Below are positions 1-8,653 of a stretch of DNA of 24,040 nucleotides, one piece after another. Numbering within the stretch: the first letter of the stretch is position 1; every line of letters begins with the position of its first letter. The notes under the pieces were generated by a model. That model was not told the origin of the DNA. It searched no databases and saw only the letters and a program-made list of their open reading frames with translations. The DNA comes from Schoenoplectus triqueter (Eukaryota > Streptophyta > Magnoliopsida > Poales > Cyperaceae). Both the position numbers and the translations under genes were made by a program. The stretch covers positions 1 through 24,040 of the forward strand of contig CAXKVV010002068.1 of assembly GCA_964058805.1 (NCBI GenBank). The letters are read 5' to 3'.

Positions 1-618
1 ATAAAAGACCTTTTATTGCATTTTCTGTTTTAGTGATGATATTTTTTGGCTTAATAACCATTAAACCATATGATTAATGCAGAAAATTTTAATAATCTGC
101 TTTGTAACATTCGTATGAGTTTTGTAAAATTTATTTTGTAGAAAAAATAATAAATAAATTTAAAATATTTCCCTTTCAAATCAGAAAATTCCTTAATTTT
201 TCTGCCTGAAAGGGCGCGAACAAATGGGCCCTTTAAAAAATCTGAAATTTTTTCCTAAAATCACCATAAATTCAGTAAATATTAAGTTGTAAATTCCATG
301 ATTCTCTAAAAATTTTCACGAAAACCCTTGAAAAATATCAAGATTTATCATGAAAACTGCAACTTTTCTGATCATGTTTTCTGCAATAACCGACTTAAAA
401 CCTTAATATCACCACTAAATAAATTCCAAAAAATTCACCAAAAATTCAGAAAATTCGAGGCCTTGAAGAATATGCAAAAATATGTGCACATTCTTAAGAA
501 AGTTTTCACGAATTCATAACAAAACCTTTTGAATTCAGAAACACCGAAAACTCAAATTTTCCAATTTCTGAGAATTTTACAGCGGTTATGGAACAAAACC
601 TTATGGTTCTCTTCAAGT
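1..618. other. AT-rich non-coding stretch, possible interior of an LTR element
   Basis: I recognise no protein domain here; the short open frames look random. The stretch ends at a 14-nt match to the 3' end of initiator tRNA-Met. If that match is a primer-binding site, this stretch would be the 5' untranslated interior of a minus-strand LTR element continuing beyond the window. It could equally be the interior of a non-autonomous (LARD/TRIM-like) element, because no gag or pol is seen. Confidence 0.35.
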
Positions 619-632
619 TGGCTCTGATACCA
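619..632 (-). other. Primer-binding-site match to initiator tRNA-Met
   Basis: The minus strand reads TGGTATCAGAGCCA, a 14-nt complement of the 3' end of plant initiator tRNA-Met including CCA. This is the usual primer site of plant copia and many gypsy elements. It is preceded on that strand by CATCAAT, so an LTR ending in CA could lie 2 nt upstream, at plus coordinate 636. It is much too short to be a tRNA gene. Confidence 0.55.
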
Positions 633-635
633 ATT

Positions 636-1098
636 GATGACTTAGGACCACTTGAAAGAACCATTGAGAAGGGTGCGGAAGTCTTACCATGTTCCATGTC
701 GACCGGTAAACCTTGAACCGGGTCCTTTGTCCTTGCACAACACGATTCCTTCTCTTACACTTGAGTTTCCTACAATCTTGAGAGATGATGATGGCTGCAA
801 GATCTTCCAAAGGATCTCTTTCTGTTGTCGGTACCCTTGTTCTTTTCGAAGCAATTCAATCACAGAACCCGATGGAGAGGTCCTATGAATATCTCTCTAA
901 ATTCTCTCTTTTTCTCTCTCTTATTTGGTGCGCAAGCAAAAAAAACAGAGGGGAAGAGAACTATTTTCAGATTAGATCAGAAGACCTTTGGGGTCCAGGG
1001 CCTTATTAACTGATGATAATTTTGCAGTCTAGTCCATCATAATCTGAAAATTACACAAGTCTTTAATTCTACACATTTAAGGGCCTATTTCTAATACA
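636..1098 (-). repeat. Putative 5' LTR of a left-edge retroelement
   Basis: The side next to the primer-binding match fits an LTR end (minus strand ...GTCATCA). The outer boundary is a guess, placed where the minus strand begins TGTATTAG. The interior has pyrimidine-rich blocks but no coding potential. The partner LTR and target duplication would lie outside the window, so neither boundary can be confirmed. If real, the element inserted downstream of exon C of the TIMELESS remnant. Confidence 0.3.
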
Positions 1099-1379
1099 CT
1101 TTATATCCACATTATTTTAATCTTATTGATCACAATAATTGTGGATATTAATGATATATAATTAATATATAATTGTACAACACTTTTGTCCATAAACTTT
1201 ATGGCATGCATAGCGTCCCATGCTGCCCTTTGATCGTTAAAATTCCAACAATCACAGGTATTAACAGATGGTTCTTGCTCAAAACATGAAACACAAGGCT
1301 GATGTGCATACTTATCATAACTGTCTATGTTCAGGCTACAGAAAAATTGAAATTTTAGCTTGAAGAAAGCAAAATCAAC
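1099..1379. other. Intronic or intergenic DNA next to TIMELESS remnant
   Basis: This stretch lies just past the GT donor at the end of TIMELESS exon C (minus-strand ATGCCAG then GTTGAT). A minus-strand open frame runs through it, but its residues do not resemble TIMELESS or anything else I recognise. It is best read as intron remnant. Further TIMELESS exons, if any, would be left of the window. Confidence 0.4.
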
Positions 1380-1698
1380 CTGGCATCCTTTTTTGAAAGA
1401 TTTGGCAAAGTACTTCAGGGTCCTGGCCGAGAAAGACATAATAGAAGATTTCCAAAAGTAGCAGCTTGTCCTGCTTGATAAAACCACAATCTTCCTCGAC
1501 ATGCTCAGTCAGCAGTAAAATTACATCCATGACATTCTCTTGGAACAGAAGCTCCAAAAATGAATCAGAAAGTTGAAGGAGTTGGCAGCCATGCCACGGG
1601 CCTTTTGTTGTGATGTTATATCTCTTATAGCCAGAAGATTACAAAACAGAGTAAGAACTAACTGCACCAGCTTCCAGTCTTCTTCCGTGAATGCACCG
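1380..1698 (-). pseudogene. TIMELESS-like pseudogene, exon C (frameshifted)
   Basis: Read on the minus strand, this exon encodes a stretch typical of the TIMELESS N-terminal domain: AFTEEDWKLVQLVLTLF, then after a frame change FLELLFQENVMDVILLLTEH, then LLLLEIFYYVFLGQDPE. TIMELESS works with TIPIN as the replication-fork protection complex in the nucleus. The acceptor CCAG precedes position 1698 and a GT donor follows 1380. Two single-base losses break the frame, near 1585 (after QQKARGMA) and near 1408-1412 (after GQDPEV). Family similarity resumes after each. The split Ser codon joins cleanly to exon B, which supports both splice sites. Identity is from memory of plant TIMELESS proteins; the lesions are seen directly. 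Confidence 0.8.
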
Positions 1699-2013
1699 CT
1701 GGTTCAGTTTTAATCAAAGTGAGGTAAATAATAGACAAGTTCTTTTGTTACATTAACTTTATTGCTTGAGATGATTTGATGTAGTATAATATGTCATTCA
1801 ATAAAAATGTATATCTCATTTTGAGTATATAGACCAAGTTTACCCATCAAATTCTCTTCCACTATATAAATCAATGTGAGAATGTACAACATATCTACCC
1901 GGTCTAAGATAGCAGCACACATAAAAAAAAGTACTAAGGGCAGCACAGACTAACATGGAAAAAGTTCTAAGGGTAGTGGTTTAAGCTAATGCATATTGGT
2001 CATCAACCTGACA
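1699..2013 (-). other. TIMELESS remnant intron, 3' part
   Basis: This is the intron segment between exon C and the hAT-like insertion. Without that insertion and one duplication copy the intron would be about 505 bp. No other feature was recognised. Confidence 0.5.
2006..2013. repeat. 8-bp target site duplication, left copy
   Basis: ACCTGACA directly abuts the left end of the hAT-like element and is repeated exactly at 2637-2644. Eight base pairs is the diagnostic duplication length of hAT transposons. Confidence 0.85.
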
Positions 2014-2636
2014 CAGTGGCGTAACCAGAAATAATCTGTAGGGGGTGCCCTAACTAATATCTTATATATATCAATTTTAGTATCTAAGATACATGATCAA
2101 ATGATAAAAAAAAATACTTAACGATTATCATAATATTTTACTTTTCTAAAAGTAATGTTTAAAAAAATAAATATTAGATTAAAGATCAAATGAATACCTA
2201 GGTAAGAAATACTCAATCTTTCTACTGAGTACTGACACAATTTGTTAACTGTAACATTAAAAAAATTTACCTTGACGGTGGAAACCGGCAAGAATAGACT
2301 AGACTGACTAGTGATTGCCTGCTTGGCGCATCATTCTTGCCACTCTTGGCGTCTTGTGTAGTTGCGTTTTGAGGAGCGGGGAGACAGGGAGCGGAAGAGG
2401 CAATCAGCGCAAAGAGACGATCAATTTACTTTTTTTTTCAATATATGTGATAGCGCAAGCGAGCGGGAGGATTTTTTTTTGTTAGGGCTGGGCTAGAGGA
2501 GTTTGGGCCAGTTAGAGGGGGCCGAAGTGGGCCTAACTATTTTAGAAAGAGTTTAGTAAATAAAGAGTTGATAAATTTTTTCTGGGTTAAGGGGGTGTCA
2601 GGGCCCAGGCTGGCCCAGGCTCTGAATCCGCCCCTG
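2014..2636. mobile_element. Non-autonomous hAT-like DNA transposon
   Basis: The element is 623 bp and flanked by perfect 8-bp duplications. Its terminal inverted repeats are imperfect: the left end reads CAGTGGCGTAACCAGA and the right end, on the minus strand, reads CAGGGGCGGATTCAGA (12 of 16 identical). CAGTGGCG-type ends and 8-bp duplications fit the hAT superfamily. The interior has no transposase frame: the left half is AT-rich, while the right half is richer in G and C. It lies in the intron between exons B and C of the TIMELESS remnant. Orientation is unknown because no transposase is present. Confidence 0.8.
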
Positions 2637-2644
2637 ACCTGACA
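2637..2644. repeat. 8-bp target site duplication, right copy
   Basis: An exact second copy of ACCTGACA abuts the right terminus (CCCCTG) of the hAT-like element. Confidence 0.85.
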
Positions 2645-2834
2645 GGCACATTGTTGGTACAGCATAAGCAGTGACCTAGCTAGTCATTGGGCCCTTCATT
2701 AATTCATGCTGCCACAAGAACCTCAATGCAGAATGTAATTACAATGAAATATATCATCGACACTAAAAGTATCAGCAGCACATTTAAATCAGACTAAATT
2801 CTGCAAGACACAGGAATAAAAATGAAAATTTTAC

Positions 2835-2987
2835 CTTTCCAAATGTTCTAGAGGATCTTCAAGAAGTGAAATGATGACAGCTAGGGTAACATTCCTTGTC
2901 ATCACAGCTTTTAGGTCCCAAAGATATTCTATCTATTGTGCTATGTTATAAGAAGTGGGATCCATTGGCAAAATATCAAAATCTTAA
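2835..2987 (-). pseudogene. TIMELESS-like pseudogene, exon B (deletion and stop)
   Basis: The minus-strand exon begins after a poly-A stretch plus CAG acceptor and ends at AAAG followed by the donor GTAAAA. It encodes VKILIF, then PMDPTSYNIAQ, a stop, and IEYLWDLKAVMTRNVTLAVI followed by SLLEDPLEHLE. This matches the TIMELESS segment between the RNLV and AFTEDDW motifs. A small deletion between KILIF and PMDP shifts the frame. An in-frame TAG, plausibly a former CAG (Gln), follows. The first codon (Val) is split across the junction with exon A and the last (Ser) with exon C. Both joins are phase-consistent, so the gene structure is an inherited one and not a processed copy. Confidence 0.8.
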
Positions 2988-3685
2988 CTGTTTTTTTTTT
3001 TAAAAAGAACGGGTTCCTGTTTAGTATAAAATCAGCAACGGTTCTAATGTGATCACACAGAGTCATCGTCATCAGTATTGTATGAAACTTGCTTCACTTA
3101 AAGTGCTGTAAAAAAAAATTAGCCCATGCAACAATTTCATGTTAAGCTTCACTTCAAGTGTTGGGATCCATTGAAAAATGATGGAACTTCACACAACCTT
3201 TACCATTTATTAAACAATTTGAAAATTGTAGCCGTCCATATTTAACACTCTTTGATGAAAATTTTTATAATATTTGTCAATCTGCAAGGCCAGTGGAAGG
3301 TGCATAAACTTCTTTATTCTCAATTTTGCTTGATAAAATTATCAACATTGTCATGCTAAACCATTTTGAACGGATCCCAACCCTCAATAGTCAATAGCAT
3401 TGCCACCTTTTTAAAAGCTGTTGAAACCATTACTGAGCTTCGGTTGTCAGTTGCATTCTGGTCCATTTGAACATTACATCAATATATGTGCAACTGTGTT
3501 CTAGGTGAAGCTCAAATTGGTCTAAATTTCATCCTAGTCATGCTAGATTGGCCTTGCATATTTTTTTAGGGTAGTAGGCAAAAGTTCTGCAGTACTACAA
3601 TCCTAAAGTATTTGGTATATATACTAAGAATAACTACAAGCATACTTGAGAGAAATATCTAGCAAAGACGAGTTCAAGAATTTAC
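2988..3685 (-). other. TIMELESS remnant intron between exons A and B
   Basis: This 698-bp stretch is bounded on the minus strand by the donor GTAAATTC after exon A and the poly-A/CAG acceptor before exon B. No coding or structured feature was recognised. Confidence 0.5.
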
Positions 3686-3811
3686 CAGTAGTGACAACTA
3701 AATTGCGGTCATTTTAATAAGACTCAATGATCGGTATCAAATCACGAGAGACAGTGTTCCATTTACATATCTGCTTGAACACATCTCTCTTCTGAGGGTC
3801 ATCTCGCCTTA
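3686..3811 (-). pseudogene. TIMELESS-like pseudogene, exon A, 3' part
   Basis: The minus strand encodes LRRDDPQKRDVFKQICKWN followed by TVSRDLIPIIESY, a stop, and NDRNLVVTT. This is one of the best-conserved blocks of the TIMELESS N-terminal domain. The in-frame TAA sits where I expect Gln or Lys. The exon ends ...ACTG before donor GTAAATTC, and its last base completes a Val codon with exon B. The 5' part of the same exon is about 4.8 kb away at 8649-8675, because a copia element is inserted after the Phe-Leu pair of QRFLRRDD. Removing the element and one AGAAC copy rejoins the frame without loss, giving an exon of 153 bp. Confidence 0.85.
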
Positions 3812-3816
3812 AGAAC
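3812..3816. repeat. 5-bp target site duplication, left copy
   Basis: AGAAC abuts the left end of the copia element and is repeated at 8649-8653. Collapsing the two copies restores the TIMELESS exon reading frame, an independent check of the element boundaries. Confidence 0.9.
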
Positions 3817-4094
3817 TATTGATTTTTGAAGTGATGAATAATTAGATAATAATTGTTCTGATCTTTACAAATGCTACTACTCCTCTTTATAATTGAGGAG
3901 TGGTCAGTAGTCGTTGCCTAGTTACCTAAATTACAATTTTCTAGCTGTTGCCTTGTTGCCTAAATTACAATCTTGGAATCTAATCTTGCTAGGTACTATT
4001 TTTGCTTTGACAGCAATTGTGGATGCTAGCTTGATTTTATTCCTTAAATAATGCCAATGATGATTCTCTAAGGCAATTCTTTTATTTCTCAACA
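3817..4094 (-). repeat. Copia 3' LTR
   Basis: Minus strand starts TGTTGAGAAATA and ends AAAAATCAATA, so the termini are TG...TA instead of TG...CA. TGTTGA and TCAATA form an imperfect terminal inverted repeat. It aligns without gaps to 8371-8648. Minus strand TTATAAAG is a plausible TATA box, enclosed by a 7-bp inverted repeat. The gag-pol frame would end inside this LTR at a TAA (4082-4084), as is common in copia elements. Confidence 0.92.
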
Positions 4095-5187
4095 CTCCCC
4101 CTCAAGTTAGGATTGTAAATGTCGATCAATCCTAACTTGCTTGTAATTTTAACAAATGGTCCTAGTTCTAGTCCCTTTGTGAAGATATCAGCAATTGGTC
4201 TTGACTCTTCACATATGGTGTCTCGATTTCTTTTGCTTGAATTTTTTCTCGCACAAAATGACAGTCAACTTCAATGTGCTTGGTTCTTTTATGAAAAACT
4301 GGATTAGATGCAATATATCTAGCTGTTTGATTATCACAAAACATTTTTATAGGTTCATGATTTGTGAAATTTAAATCGGCTAACACTTGTCTAACCCAAG
4401 TTAATTCACTAGTTGTTGATGCCATAGCTCGATATTCTGCCTCAACACTTGATCTTGCTACAATATTTTGCTTTTTGCTTTTCCACGTGACTAGATTTCC
4501 ACCTACAAATGTGCAGAAGCCAGTAGTTGATTTTCTATCGAAGCTTCCTGCCCAATCTGCATCGGAATAACCACACACTTCATTAGAATTATTATTTTTC
4601 ATCCATATTCCCTTTCCAGGTGATCCTTTTATGTATCTTAAAATTCTGTTTATTGCTTCTAAATGTGGTGTTCTTGGTGAATGCATGAACTTACTAATTT
4701 GACTAACAGCAAATGAGATATCAGGTCTAGTTACTGTTAAATATATTAATTTCCCTACAAGTCTTTGGAATTGATTTATATCTTCTAATGGTTCTCCGTC
4801 CTCGGTATTTAATTTGCATTTGTATTCCATAGGTGTTGAAGCAGGTTTTGATCCTATCTTACATGTTTCTTTAAGAAGGTCTAGTGCATATTTTCTTTGA
4901 GAGATAAATAGGCCTTTGATTGAATGAGCTACCTCAATGCCTAAAAAATATTTTAATATTCCTAAATCTTTTATATCAAACTTTTTCTTCAACTGACCCT
5001 TAATCATGTTAATATCTGTTTGATTATTTCCTGTAACAATTATGTCATCTACATAAACTAATACAATAACAATATTATCATTACTATGTTTGGTGAAAAG
5101 AGAGTTATCAGCACTGCTAATTGTAAAACCACATGATTTAAGAAAAAGACTGAGTTTTCCATACCATGGCTTTGGAGATTGCTTCAA
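4082..5187 (-). pseudogene. Copia pol remnant: reverse transcriptase C-terminal part and RNase H
   Basis: An open frame of 339 codons starts at 5187 with KQSPKPWYGKL. It contains the reverse transcriptase active-site motif YVDDIIVTG (residues 45-48 are YVDD), the fixed DIKDLG...YFLGIE block, and copia RNase H motifs SDADWAG, KSKKQNIVARSS and EAEYRAM, then CDNQTA and KRTKHIEVDCHF. Near 4177-4185 a single-base loss diverts the frame after SQDQL. Read in the neighbouring frame, family residues (ADIFTKGL, then KLGLIDIY) continue to a stop in the LTR. It is separated from the upstream piece by a +1 shift in an A8 run at 5200-5207. All catalytic motifs I checked are present, but the polyprotein cannot be made as one chain. 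Confidence 0.9.
4095..4106 (-). other. Copia polypurine tract
   Basis: The minus strand reads CTTGAGGGGGAG directly before the 3' LTR start TGTTGA. A purine run in this position primes plus-strand DNA synthesis in LTR retrotransposons. Confidence 0.85.
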
Positions 5188-6442
5188 GCCATATATGGAT
5201 TTTTTTTAACCTACAAACGAGATTAGAATCTTTCTCTCTCTCATGGCCAGGTGGTAGGTTCATATAAACTTCTTCTTCAAGTGTTCCTTGAAGAAAAATA
5301 TTTTTCACGTCCATTTGGTAGAGGTTCCAACCATTATTTATTGCTACTGAGAATAAAATCCTAACAGTGTTCATTTTTGCGACTGGGGCAAAGGTTTCAT
5401 GATAATCAATACCATAGATTTGTGTATATCCTTTGGCCACCAATCTGGCTTTATGTCTTTCTATGGTACCGTCACTATTATATTTTATTTTGTATACCCA
5501 TTTACATCCAATTGGTTTTTTGTCTTTTGGTAAAGGCATAATAACCCAAGTATTATTTTTTTCTAATGCCCTAAGTTCTTCTTTCATGGCTTCACACCAT
5601 ACTGGTTGGCTTAAGGCTTCTTGGAAGTGTTTTGGTTCTTCTTGTTGAGAGAGAGAAGTCAAGAAGGCTTTGTGTTTTGCCGAAATTTGGTCATAAGAAA
5701 TAAAATTTTGAATAGGGTATGTTACCTTATAAGTCACAAAATCTCGAAGTCTGAAAGATGGTTGAATTCTCCTTGAAGACCTTCTCACCCTACTTTCTTC
5801 ATCATTCTCATGATTGTCATTAGTAGGATTATTGCTTTCTTCAATGTCATTTTCTTGCTCACTTGTATTATTTTCATCTCTATTTTCGGTCAAGATTATC
5901 ACATCTTGAGTATGGTTGGTTGGTAACAATACTCTACTTTGACTATTGGTAGTAGGCTCACTAATCTCTTCCTTTAAAAAATAAGTTTCATTTTCGTTAA
6001 AAATAACATCTCTTGAGATGAAATTTTTTTTATTAATTGGATCATAACACTTATATCCTTTTTTGTGTGTTGAATATCCTAAGAAGATAGCTTTTGTTGA
6101 TGTGGAATCAAATTTATCGTTTCTTTTTTTATGAACAAAACACAAACAGCCGAAAGTTCTTAGATGATCAATATTAAGTTTTCTTTGGTAAAGTATTTCT
6201 AACGGACTTTTATTTTCTAACTTAACACTAGGGAGTCTATTAATTAAATATGTGGCCGTGAGTATTGCATCTGACCAATATTGCTTTGGGACATTCATTT
6301 GAAATAAAAGCGCTCTTGTCATTTCTAATAAATGTCTATTTTTCCTTTCAGAGACTCCATTTTGTTCTGGTGTATTAATACAAGTCGTTTGATGTAAGAT
6401 TCCCTTATTTTTTAAAAATTGAGAGAAATTATTATTAACAAA
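5138..6442 (-). pseudogene. Copia pol remnant: integrase C-terminal part and reverse transcriptase N-terminal part
   Basis: The segment begins after the nonsense codon at 6443-6445 and is in frame with the piece before it. It holds the integrase glutamate motif PEQNGVSERKNR, the copia integrase C-terminal motifs PLEILYQRK and FGCLCFV, then FLGYS and CYDP. An acidic linker follows, then reverse transcriptase motifs WCEAMKEE, GCKWVYKIK, RHKARLVAKGYTQ and MDVKNIFLQGTL. The last carries the first catalytic Asp; Ile after Asn is where I expect Ala. The frame then leaves the family sequence at the A8 homopolymer (5200-5207), which has one base too many. The final ~25 codons to 5138 are out-of-frame read-through. 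Confidence 0.9.
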
Positions 6443-7555
6443 TTATGTGCCATTATCTGACCTAAATATTTTAATTTTTGTACTAAATTGGTTTTCCACT
6501 AAAGTGACAAATTCTTGAAAATATTGGAAAACTTCACTTTTTGATTTAAGTAAATATAACCAAGTTGCACGAGAAAAATCATCAATAAATAAGACAAAAT
6601 ATCTAAAATCATTATAGGAAGTAGTAGGAGCGGGTCCCCATACATCAGAATGTATTAATTCAAATGGTGCTTTAATTTTGTTAATTGATAAAGAAAATGG
6701 AAGCCTAGTTTGTTTAGCTAATTTGCATATATCGCAACTAATACAATTATTTAAAGGGAAATTTAAAAAAGAATTTAAGATTCTATCAGAAGGGTGTCCA
6801 AGTCTCTTGTGCCACAACTCGTTTTCACTAGATAGCTTGTTTGCGCATAAATTAATTTTCTGATAATTCAAAATATAAAGTCCCTTGTCATAGAATCCCT
6901 CACCAATCATCATCTCGGTTATTTGGTCCTGAAATTTAACATTGTTTTTTGAAAAAAATACATCACAATTAAATTCTTGTGTAATTTTACTTACTGAAAT
7001 TAGATTTGTTTTAAACGAATCTATATATAAAACATTTTTAATTTCCTTGGAGAAGAGATTAATTGTGCCTATACCAATAATGGGTACTTTGGTTCCATTA
7101 GCAACTAATATATATTGGTCATTTATGCACATTTCTAGGGTCTTAAATAAATTTTTGTTGCACATCATATGATCAGTTGCACCTGTGTCTATTATTAATT
7201 GGCTAGTAGGTAAATAATTAACAGAATTTAAAGCAATACCACATGAATTAGTGTTCTGTCTGGCAAGCATCACAGAGAGTTGCTCCATCAGCTGCCGCAT
7301 AGCATCCCCACCAGATGAGGAGCTCGGTTCACCTGGACCGCGTGTATCAGTTGCGCTAGAAGAGGGGAGTCCATCGTAACCCTTGCTCTCGCTCATTCTA
7401 TTCGCCTGAGCCGCGTAACCCTTGCTTTCGCTCTCCCCCTTTCGTTTGTCTCCATCTCGGTCGCCGCCTCCTCCTCTCCACTTTTTCGGCCGGAGATGAG
7501 GATGGAGAAACCAACACCTTTCTTTTGTATGCCTGGTTTCTTGCAGCAATCGCAT
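6443..7555 (-). pseudogene. Copia pol remnant: zinc-knuckle end, protease and integrase N-terminal part
   Basis: This frame of 370 codons starts inside the gag zinc knuckle (HTKERC, residues 9-14). It has a basic Gly-rich linker, the aspartic protease motif DTGATDHM (123-130), the pre-integrase zinc motif WHKRLGH (248-254) with CISCDIC (271-277), and the integrase core Asp residues in IHSDVWGP (D304) and FRSDNGT (D367). It stops at a TAA (6443-6445) where the family has a Glu codon (SDNGT-E-F), most simply GAA to TAA. The frame continues unchanged after that stop, so this is a pure nonsense lesion. The first two zinc-knuckle cysteines are in the other frame. Confidence 0.9.
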
Positions 7556-8274
7556 CTCTCATTCTCCTTACTCTTCGATGGGTTAGGGTTTTGAGATTTG
7601 TTGAAGGAGAGGAAGGCTTGATTATCAGACTTGTCGGCTGGTTGTGTGTCGGAATTCATGGCATCTCGCCTTGATTCCTCCTGTTCTAGCAGGGCGACTA
7701 TGGATTCGAGAGAAGGAAGGTTGGCCCCGAAAAGAATTTGTTGCCGAACTTGTTCATAGCTCTGGTCCAGGTTTGCTAAAAATTGAAATGTTCGATCTTG
7801 ATTTTTGCGCTCGCTGATTTTTTCTGGATCTATGGTATTGGGTTGGTGGATGTCTAATTCATCCCATTTTGCCTTCATTGCCCCCGAAATACTGTGTGAT
7901 GGATTTCTGGTTTTGTTTGATTTGGGCAATATCATGTTTGATTTGGAAGATGTGAGCAAAGTTATTTTGTTTCCCGAACATCTTGTTGATGGCTGTTCAC
8001 ATCTTGGTTGAGGTTTCGGTACCGTGTATGAAAAGTTCACTGATTTCTGGTTGCATGGAGTTTAGGAGCCATGACATAATCAGATTGTCATGGATTTCCC
8101 ATTCTTCTGAGTTTGCATCTGGTTTTTTCTTGTCGCCCGTGATGTAGTCATGCTTGCCTTTGCCCTTGAGTGAGATTATTGCTGATTTGGACCATGACTA
8201 GTAGTTTTTCCATTGAGTAGCATTGGGGTTAATTTCAGAGAGGTATTGGCATCAATCTGAATTTTGTCTGCCAT
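7515..8274 (-). pseudogene. Copia gag remnant
   Basis: Gag packages element RNA into virus-like particles. The start is the ATG at 8272-8274 (MADKIQIDANTSLKLTPMLL), 85 nt past the primer site. Family landmarks are SWSKSAIISLKGKGKHDYI, then IHDNLIMSWLLNSMQPEIS, KAKWDELD, RTFQFLANLDQSYEQVRQQI and a CX2CX4HX4C zinc knuckle. Lesions: a one-base loss in the A5 run plus an in-frame TAG near 8197-8207; a TGA at 7997-7999, probably once Trp; a one-base gain in the G5 run at 7881-7885; and a one-base loss within the zinc knuckle near 7532. The open frame of 215 codons at 7393-8040 therefore starts out of frame and is right only from about KAKWDELD to the knuckle. Confidence 0.85.
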
Positions 8275-8358
8275 TGTTGCTCTGGTAATGGAATTACCAG
8301 TTCGTGTGTTTGTGTTGTTGTGGGTTGTTGCTCTGTACCGATTACTGATACAGAAGAT

Positions 8359-8370
8359 GATCTGATACCA
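8359..8370 (-). other. Copia primer-binding site (initiator tRNA-Met type)
   Basis: The minus strand reads TGGTATCAGATC directly after the 5' LTR terminus CAATA, with no spacer. The first ten bases match the complement of initiator tRNA-Met; the T at position 11 differs from the usual G. Its position fixes the LTR end at 8371. Confidence 0.88.
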
Positions 8371-8648
8371 TATTGATTTTTGAAATGATGAATAATTAGA
8401 TAATAATTGTTCTGATCTTTACAAATGCTACTACTCCTCTTTATAATTGAGGAGTGGCCTGTAGTCGTTGCCTAGTTATCTAAATTATAATTTTCTAGCT
8501 GTTGTCTTGTTGCCTAAATTACAATTTTGGAATCTAATCTTGCTAGGTACTATTTTTGCTTTGACAGCAATTGTGGATGCTAGCTTGATTTTATTCCTTA
8601 AATAATGCCGATGATGATTCTCTGAGACAATTCTTCTATTTCTCAACA
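8371..8648 (-). repeat. Copia 5' LTR
   Basis: It is the same length as the 3' LTR and aligns gap-free with 11 substitutions, about ten of them transitions. Termini are TGTTGA and TCAATA on the minus strand. The plus-strand hairpin ACTCCTC-loop-GAGGAGT around the putative TATA box (8433-8455) is intact here too. Confidence 0.92.
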
Positions 8649-8653
8649 AGAAC
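8649..8653. repeat. 5-bp target site duplication, right copy
   Basis: AGAAC is identical to 3812-3816. It also forms part of the TIMELESS exon A codons for Arg-Phe-Leu on the minus strand. Confidence 0.9.

Larger units (their letters stand above)
3817..8648 (-). mobile_element. Full-length Ty1/copia LTR retrotransposon
   Basis: The element is 4832 bp and transcribed on the minus strand. It has two 278-bp LTRs, 5-bp duplications (AGAAC), an initiator-tRNA-Met-type primer site next to the 5' LTR and a G-rich polypurine tract next to the 3' LTR. Domain order is gag with zinc knuckle, protease, integrase, reverse transcriptase, RNase H; integrase before reverse transcriptase defines copia. Seven or more frame-breaking lesions make it coding-dead. 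By my count the LTRs differ at 11 of 278 positions, about 4%. At 0.7-1.3 x 10^-8 substitutions per site per year (an assumption) that is roughly 1.5-3 million years. Confidence 0.95.

Noticed and set aside
619..632. A tRNA-Met gene
   Set aside because: Only the last 14 nt match; there are no D, anticodon or T arms.
1101..1502. A 133-codon minus-strand open frame as a gene
   Set aside because: It reads exon C of TIMELESS partly out of frame and then runs into the intron; it has no recognised domain of its own.
3820..4094. Canonical TG...CA boundary (plus strand TGATTTTTG start) for the copia LTR
   Set aside because: The flanking five bases then do not match. Moving the boundary three bases outward gives the AGAAC duplication, an adjoining primer site and a restored TIMELESS exon.
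7393..8040. A 215-codon minus-strand frame as an intact gag
   Set aside because: Its first third is out of frame relative to gag, and it leaves the gag frame again in the zinc knuckle. It is a chance read-through of a broken gene.
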